DNA of 64,000 nt from contig JAKELP010000001.1 in NCBI GenBank assembly GCA_029929735.1, positions 6,587,001 to 6,651,000 on the forward strand, given 5' to 3'. Below the pieces are notes generated by a model that did not search any database, was not told where the DNA came from, and was given only the letters and a program-made list of their open reading frames with translations. Source of the DNA: Mimosa pudica (Eukaryota; Streptophyta; Magnoliopsida; Fabales; Fabaceae). How positions within the stretch are numbered: the first letter of the stretch is position 1; the number at the start of each line of letters is the position of its first letter. The position numbers were made by a program, and so were the translations under genes. Positions 57,201 to 64,000 of this stretch are shown here, one piece after another.

Positions 57201-59035
57201 TGGTCCTTACATGAGTAAACGCCAGGAAAGAAATTTTTTTATAAAAAAAAGTTATGAATTGCCTACATTAAACCAAAGTTGTGTTTCAAAATTTAATTTC
57301 TTACATGGTATCTAGATCTAACTTCTCTAACAAACAAACTGCAAAGCATCTACAAGTGAATAGTATAATATCATCATCAATAAATTAAAAATAATACATA
57401 TAAAAATATAAACTAATATTTTTTTGATAACTAATATTTTTTTGATAAAAAATATTAACTAATATTAAGTTGGGTGAAAACTACCTTAGAAGTAATTTAA
57501 TCTTGACCTAATATGCTCGTCAAACCAGGTTACTAAGTGGGTACTCCCTCCGGTTCTATTTATAAGTCACCAACCACCCAAATTGTACATACCAAAGAAT
57601 GGAGATTAATGGAAGTTATATCATTAAATTGTTTTTTTTCTTTTCCATTTTTACCCCTCCCACCTTTATGACTATGACCACTACATTTTTCATATTTATG
57701 AGTATACATGTGTCTTTTTCATCTTCTCTCTCTTCTCATCTTCCAATGTACATTTCCCAATGATAAGGGTATATTGGGAAAAATTTAATAAATGAGTTAG
57801 TTAATGTTAGTTGGTGACTTATATTAAGGACCAAAATTTAGAGGCGGTTGGTGACTTATAATAAGGACCGGAGGGAGTATTAAGTTGGGTTTAGTTTGGT
57901 TCCAACATAAAGAAAATCAAGAATAGAATTGTGAGACGTTCACCTAAAGATCTTACAGCATCAGTAATATTTTTGGAGTTTAATGTCTCGGAATTATTAT
58001 TCTTCTGTAGCTTTTATGATCATCAATTTAACGGACAAACAAAACAAACACTAGTTACATCATACTAAACGCCATGTTAGATTAAGCTTTTGTTGAATTA
58101 AAGAGTGATGACATGACTAAGATTAGTGTTCTTAAATGCACTTAGAAAGTTTTGTCAAAATAACACCTATCACTCGAGAATGGTTAACTGATCACATATG
58201 CATTGCACGGGTAAACTACTTGTTTATTTTATTTGAAGGATATTGTTAATTAATGAGCCACAAGAAATTCGTTCCCGAATCCCAAGGGTTGAAACATGTC
58301 ATGTTGTTTTGAACTAAGGCCACTAAGGCCCCAGAGAGATTGTCAATGTAGGTCAAATTTGTAGTCACTTGTGCAATTTACAAATACTCCATTATTTTTA
58401 ATTAATACGTCCTTTTTAAAAAAGAAAACCTCTTCAATTCATATTAAATTAGTCGAGTCATTAATAAATAATTTTCGTAATTTTTATTGTACAACGTAGT
58501 AGGAGGAAATAAAGTTACAAATTTTAAGTTGGTTTCTTACATACTAAAATTATATTTTTAGTTAGAAAAAAATTATTTTCATACGATGTTAATGAATTAA
58601 TAATTTTTTTATCATGTATGGTTGTTAATGGTAACTTATAATATAAATCGAATTGAGACTGTATATATTAACGTTTCAAATTTGTAAAAATATGATTTTA
58701 TAATTTCACAAACAGAAAAAATTGATTCATCCACCTTAAAAATGAAGGATCGCACTTAGCATCTTTTATTTGATTTCCAGACTTGCATCTCATTCTTCTT
58801 GATAACTTATGCACAACTGTCGCTGCTGATTCAGAAATGACGAAGCGTTTTAATTTTTTTATATACTCATGATTCAGCAATGACGATGATCATCGCAAAT
58901 TCAATTTTTCTTTTTGTTGTACTGCAGTCTTTTAAAAAATGTGGAGTGACAACTGTACGCAAGTTGCACTGTCTATTGAGATGAATTAAGCACTACTTAA
59001 TCATTTACCTTAATCTGATTTGGAGTTATCAAATA
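57201..59035. other. Intergenic with one MITE
   Basis: Family C MITE at 57544-57877; otherwise AT-rich, no gene. The open frame at 58698-58880 on the - strand is not supported. Confidence 0.4.
57544..57877. mobile_element. Stowaway-like MITE, family C, long form
   Basis: CTCCCTCCGGTTCTATTTAT at left and TTATAATAAGGACCGGAGGG at right, TA-flanked; reads as a near reverse relative of 52389-52776 in its inner part. Confidence 0.87.
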
Positions 59036-59275
59036 CTACCTCTAGTCCTAAATATAGGACCTAATTGACTTTTTTTTGAAGAGATTAAGGTTGCGAAATA
59101 GATTATTAAATGATGACATATTTGATATATTTTTAGATTATCCATTAGTTTATAGGTAAAATAAACTTGTTTAAGGAAAAAAATTAAGTAAATCAATTTA
59201 TAATTAACTTATTTTGCTTTTTTAAAGATTTTTCAGAAAAAGTCAATTAGGTCTTATATTTAGGACCGGAGGGAG
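59036..59275. mobile_element. Stowaway-like MITE, family A
   Basis: CTACCTCTAGTCCTAAATAT and TATTTAGGACCGGAGGGAG ends, TA-flanked. Confidence 0.88.
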
Positions 59276-59282
59276 TATAATA

Positions 59283-59520
59283 CTACCTCCGGTCCTAAAT
59301 ATAAGACCTAGATGACTTTTTTTTGGAGAGGTTAAGGTTGCAAAATAGTCTATTAAATCATGACATATTTGATATTTTTAAATTATCCATTAGTTTATAA
59401 GTAAAATAAACTAGTTTAAGGGAAAAAATCAGGTAAATCAATTTGATAATTAACTTATTTTTCTTTTTTTAGGATTTTTCAAAAAAGTCAATTAGGTCTT
59501 ATATTTAGGACCGGATGGAG
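59283..59520. mobile_element. Stowaway-like MITE, family A, adjacent copy
   Basis: CTACCTCCGGTCCTAAATAT and TATTTAGGACCGGATGGAG ends. It begins 8 bp after the previous copy, same orientation. Confidence 0.88.
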
Positions 59521-60013
59521 TACTATAAAAGCGGGTGACCCGCCCAGGCTTGGCCCCATCTGACTGTCTTTTATAATGTGGTGCACAAGAATATCATCTC
59601 TCGTATATCTAGCTATATATATTAATTTTATCTAGATGACTCAACTACATTTCATTAATTTACTTAAAATGGTTCACTATCCTTTTATAGTGTGGTTCTG
59701 AGGAGTCAGAAATATCTCTCTTCTATCTATATCATTAAAACGTACATTTTCCCTTGATAAAAAAAACGTACATTTTCTTTTTATCTCCACGATCATTAAT
59801 TTTTTGGGCCATTTGAAATTGGGATGCTTAGTATATATGATGTGGCAGTGCTGGAACCACATTGATCTGACGTCTGAGGGAGGCAAATGCCTCCATCCCC
59901 TCAAAGATCTGGAAGGTATGTTTGGTTGGTCGGAATAATCATGATTTCTAAAGGGGCAATGTTTGTGATTTATTTTTTCTTTCATTTTTGCACCGACATC
60001 GTGATTTCATATA

Positions 60014-60251
60014 CTACCTCTGGTCCTAAATATAAGACTTAATTGACTTTTTTTGGAGCGGTTAAGGTTGCGAAATAGGCTATTAAATCATGATATATTT
60101 GATATATTTTTAGATTATACATTAGTTTATAGGTAAAATAAACTAATCTAAGCGAAAAAATTAGGTAAATCAATTTATAATTAGCTTATTTTGCTTTTTT
60201 ATAAAATTTTCTAAAAAAGTCATTTAGATCTTATATTTAGGACTGAGGGAG
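60014..60251. mobile_element. Stowaway-like MITE, family A
   Basis: CTACCTCTGGTCCTAAATAT and TATTTAGGACTGAGGGAG ends. Confidence 0.87.
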
Positions 60252-60692
60252 TATTTTTTTGAACTGAACATCGTGATTTCATATTGAAAACGCTCGTTTG
60301 GGGCTCTGAACACTGTTCAGCAATCACAATCTTATATGCACATGCATGGCTAATAATATGCCGCCCTCTCGTCCCATCATTTTTCACTCGCCTGTTTATA
60401 TGTACATGCTTGAGATACAAATACTTATTCATATTAGTACACTTTCTATTACTTTTTTAAACAAAATATACAATTTTTACAATTTGACTTATTAATTTTA
60501 AATATCAGTATTTAATATACTTTTCTCTTATTTTACCCTATAGTATATAATTAAGCCATGCAAGTAACGAACTGAATAATTAATTCATTATAATTATTAT
60601 CATTTTCAATATTACATTATCCATGTCGAATAAATGAACCCAAGAGTCCGAAAAAAAATAATGATAAATTGAGTGAGATATTTAATTATCAA
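60252..60692. other. Intergenic, nothing recognised
   Basis: AT-rich. The reverse open frame at 60220-60432 partly overlaps a MITE end and has no domain. Confidence 0.4.
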
Positions 60693-61059
60693 GGGCGAAG
60701 GCCTAAAAATGATACATATAACTATTGACCAAGGAAGAAAAATAGTACATAACTATTCAAGGTACAAAAATGATGTCCAACTTTTACCATGTGATCAAAA
60801 ATGATATTTTCACTAATATGATAATAATATTAGAGATGAAATGTAAAAAATGCCCTTATAATTAAATAAACTTTTACGGGTGACGATTAATTCATAAGGG
60901 CATTTTGGACTTTTCATGTATAATATTATTGTCATATTAGTGAAAATATCATTTTTGATCACTTGGTAAAAGATGGATATCATTTTTGTACCTTGGAATA
61001 ATTATATACTATTTTTGTCCCTTCGTCAATAGTTATGTATCATTTTTGGGTCTTTTCCC
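60693..61059. mobile_element. Mutator-like MITE with perfect 9-bp target duplication
   Basis: Ends GGGCGAAGGCCTAAAAATGA and TCATTTTTGGGTCTTTTCCC, with long inner pairing (GTACAAAAATGATGTCC and GGATATCATTTTTGTAC; TGATCAAAAATGATATTTTC and its complement). AATTATCAA occurs at 60684-60692 and 61060-61068. Confidence 0.92.
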
Positions 61060-62180
61060 AATTATCAAATACCTGTTTTCTGCTAATAATGATCAGATAT
61101 GTCTTCTGCAATCAAAGAAGGTCAAACGAATCTAAATATATAGCCATTTTAAAAAATGCTTACAGTAAGAGTTTTGACATCCTTTAAGCCATCTAATTAG
61201 CTTGACCTACCTAAGTGCAGCAGGCAATTGGTGAACGACTATAAATAAAAAAAAATATTTCAAACGAAGATCGTTTGGTTGAGTATTAAGTGACTCATCT
61301 AATCTAAACTAAGCTCAAATGTTTGATTTCTGTTTAATTTGGGTAAGATGAAGCACATTAAAATACCTGGATAACTATTTCACTTGTTGAGGTATCAATA
61401 ATAACCGATTCATATTGGTTTAAAACTATTGGTGTGCCTGAAATTAAATATGACATACTACTCGCGGATATTGAAGGAGAAATAATTTTTTTTTGAAACT
61501 AGTCGTATATATCCATTTAGTGGAGACAATCTTAATTGAGGTTGCGCCAATCATTAGAAGAGTTTGGTCATCTTTGTAGTAATCTAGTTGACCAACTTTT
61601 AATTTCTATTGAGGCCTTTTGTGGGAGAGTACACAGAATAGGAGTATCTTGTTCCATCTATCACGAACACCCATAGTATAAACCTCACTTTATGACATGG
61701 TCCTTCTTATATACTATCATGAAAACAAAATTAAGCTGACATGTTTTAATAGAAATTAATGAAGTCCATATATATGCCAATTAATTTAAAGATATTATAA
61801 TTAATTAGATTATGCATAAAACAAATTAATTTTAGAAGAGAATAAATATAAATGCTTTAAATTGAAACGATATATTTTGTATCCATAATCTCTAAAATTA
61901 TTAGCTTTAATATAATATTTAAGATTACACTAAGTATAAACCAAATCCTCCTCACATTGGTTGTACATTAAAAAAATTAATTAAACCTCATGGTTTTGTT
62001 TAATGGTTTATGTTTCTCATTCCATGCCTTTCAAAATCTCTGCACTCTGTAGGGTCCACCTCCACTATCCGAATGGACCAAAAATCATTGAATACAATTA
62101 TTTAGCCGCCTTCGTGAACTTTTGTCTCGCTGTATATCTTAAAATCCATTTTAATTTTTTCCATCACAAGAATTAATAGT
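61060..62180. other. Intergenic, nothing recognised
   Basis: AT-rich, no gene, RNA or delimited repeat seen before the MITE at 62181. Confidence 0.4.
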
Positions 62181-62443
62181 ACAATTCCGATTTTTATCAT
62201 AAGTCGCGAATTACTCATTTCTCACATACTATTGAACGATACTTAGGTCTTAAAATTCATGTTAAATTTGACACCTTTTCAAACTTCACGTTTCATTAAA
62301 TGATGTGTTTCATATTTTAAATTTTGAATCTCCATTAATAACATGGATAAAATGGGAAAAAATATTTAATGCTATGGATGCTGACTTATATTAAGGATCA
62401 AAATTTGTAGGTAGTTGATGACTTATAATAAAGAGTGGAGGAG
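62181..62443. mobile_element. Family C MITE abutting the promoter of array copy 6
   Basis: Left arm ATTCCGATTTTTATCATAAG, right arm TTATAATAAAGAGTGGAGGA followed by TA. It ends 3 bp before the TATA box at 62447. Confidence 0.75.
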
Positions 62444-62446
62444 TAT

Positions 62447-62454
62447 TATATAAG
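62447..62454 (+). promoter_or_regulatory. TATA box of array copy 6
   Basis: TATATAAG followed by CTACCT, the same context as copies 1 and 3, 69 bp before the ATG at 62516. Confidence 0.7.
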
Positions 62455-62515
62455 CTACCTTCCTCAGCCGCCTTTAGATGAAGCATTACGTTTCTAAAAT
62501 TCACTTCCACATTAA

Positions 62516-64000
62516 ATGGCTGCAGATTCCAGCTCTTCACTCCTTCTCTCATTCATTTCCACCCATGAGTCCGAACAACAACTCACACATTCTGATTCCC
62601 ACCTTCCCTCTCTTGGCTCCACAATCGAACGTTGCTTATCAGATTTCAATCTCTCCCAGTTTCTCCAAGCCCTTCTCGTTTCCTTCGCTTGGTTCTTCGA
62701 TGGCCACCAAACTTTCATCACCGTCTTCACAGACGCCGCCCCTCATGGCGGCTCTTCCCACTCCTCCATCATCTCCGAGTGGGCCCTTAATCCCAATGAC
62801 CCCATACTCACTGGCCTCCCTGCCTCCTCCTTCTTCATTGGCTGCCTCGTCGGTGGGCTTGCACTATCAACACTAGCTGATACATCATTGGGACGCAAGA
62901 ACATGCTCTTCTATTCATGTCTCTTGATGTCTCTGTCTTCCTTCCTAGCAGCCTTCTCTCCCAACCTCTTGGTTTATGCTTGTCTCAAGTTTCTCTCTGG
63001 TTTTGGGAGATCCACCATAGGTAAACATTGAAATATGAATTAATTGTGTCTATATCTACATATATTAAATTTGTCTTCCTATCACACATAAGCCGATAGA
63101 TTTCAACTCAACATTATATACTCTTTAGACTCAGTGCCAAGTAAGATATTTAATTTCAAAGATATATCAAGTTGCTAATGATCATTATTGACAACTCAAA
63201 TAGCCTTGATTGAGATAAGTGAAAAAATTTATCACTAAATTTATTTATCTAATATTAAATCTTTTACTTGTCAGCTGGTGTTGGGTGAAATTGACGTTTA
63301 ATTCATCTTTCAATTTTATAATATGTCACTTACGTTTATATGTTAATGGTAATTCCTCCCTCGTCCACAAAACGTGTACACACATCTGTATTATTTTTCT
63401 ATTTGGTCTAATGTGTTATATCTTAATATATAGGTACTTCCGCCCTGGTTCTCGCGACCGAGCTCGTTGGAAAGAAATGGCGCGGCCAGGTGGGTGTGAT
63501 GGGATTCTTGTGCTTCTTTTGTGGCTTCCTCTCACTCCCCGGGATGGCTTATTTGAATAGAAACTCATCATGGAGGAACCTCTACTTATACACATCCATC
63601 CCATCAATATTATATTGTGTGCTGGTGAAATTCCTTGTACGTGAGTCTCCTAGGTGGCTGCTAGTAAAAGGAAGGAAGGAGGAAGCCGCTGACACACTTC
63701 GATGCATAGCATCAATATCTCAAAGCTCATTGAACTTGGCTTTGTCTAAAGTCTGTGAAAATGAAGAGAGTTCGGATGAAAGTATGGATTTATTTTCTGC
63801 ATTGAAGGTTTTGATGCAGAGACAATGGGCATTCAGAAGGATCAAAGCTGTTATGTTGATGGGCGTTGGTCTTGGTTTGGTTTATTATGGTATGCCACTA
63901 GGCCTCGGAACGCTGTCGTTTAACCTCTACTTAAGTGTCACATTCAACGCATTATCTGAGCTACCAGCTTCTCTTGTGACATTGGTACTCATAGACAAGT
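62516..64000 (+). CDS. Organic cation/carnitine transporter, OCT family (array copy 6), partial at window end, one intron
   Basis: Exon 1 is 62516-63020 and exon 2 starts at 63434 and runs out of the window in frame (about 357 codons visible; about 140 expected to be missing). The 413-bp intron splits the Gly codon of RSTIG. The start MAADSSSSLLLS matches the lost start of copy 5. Visible: FFDGHQTFITVFTD, short first loop (AAPHGGSSHSS), ISEWALNPNDP, LGRKNM, ATELVGKKWRGQVG, NRNSSWRN, RESPRWLLVKGRK, CENEESSDESMD, YYGMPLGLGTLSFNLYLS and a last segment ending LVLIDK. It has canonical residues at the positions where copy 5 deviates (LPASS, NRNSSWRN) and no visible damage. The helices 9-12 and the C-terminus lie outside. 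Confidence 0.9.

Noticed and set aside
62478..62876. 132-codon frame overlapping the start of copy 6
   Set aside because: It is a Pro/Ser-rich shadow frame of exon 1; the transporter frame is the real one.

Overview
This is a stretch of nuclear DNA from a flowering plant, very probably a eudicot. It is AT-rich, has spliced genes with plant-type introns, and is full of plant transposons: Stowaway-like MITEs with CTCCCTCCGG ends and TA targets, Mutator-like elements with 9-bp target duplications, tRNA-derived SINEs, solo-LTR-like repeats, a CACTA end and a U6-like retropseudogene. The species cannot be named from the sequence alone.

The backbone is a tandem array of organic cation/carnitine transporter genes (plant OCT family, major facilitator superfamily), all on the + strand: 11918-13396, 20489-22626 (one intron), 29875-31404, 45618-47135, 49972-51915 (one intron) and 62516 to beyond the window end (one intron, partial). 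A decayed 5' fragment of a seventh copy lies at 44060-44214. Five copies form one subfamily with a very short loop after the first membrane helix. The copy at 45618 keeps the longer, cysteine-bearing loop and looks closest to the ancestral type. Within the subfamily, the copies starting MAADS share an intron at one codon, while the MADS copies and the divergent copy are intronless.

Left of the array, on the - strand, is a three-exon DUF620 gene (6425-3521). Between the third and fourth transporters lies a small secreted-peptide gene (36377-39041). Its exon carrying a CLE-like RLVPSGPN motif has been tandemly multiplied together with its intron, giving about five units, some broken. This is the most unusual locus in the window.

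The intergenic space is mostly transposon debris. Several insertions can be delimited to the base by their target duplications (31788-32942, 39821-40159, 60693-61059, 47788-49360, 44995-45198). One MITE ends a few bases upstream of the TATA box of the last transporter gene, so transposons may have altered regulation within the array. No rRNA, functional tRNA, CRISPR or organellar sequence was seen.
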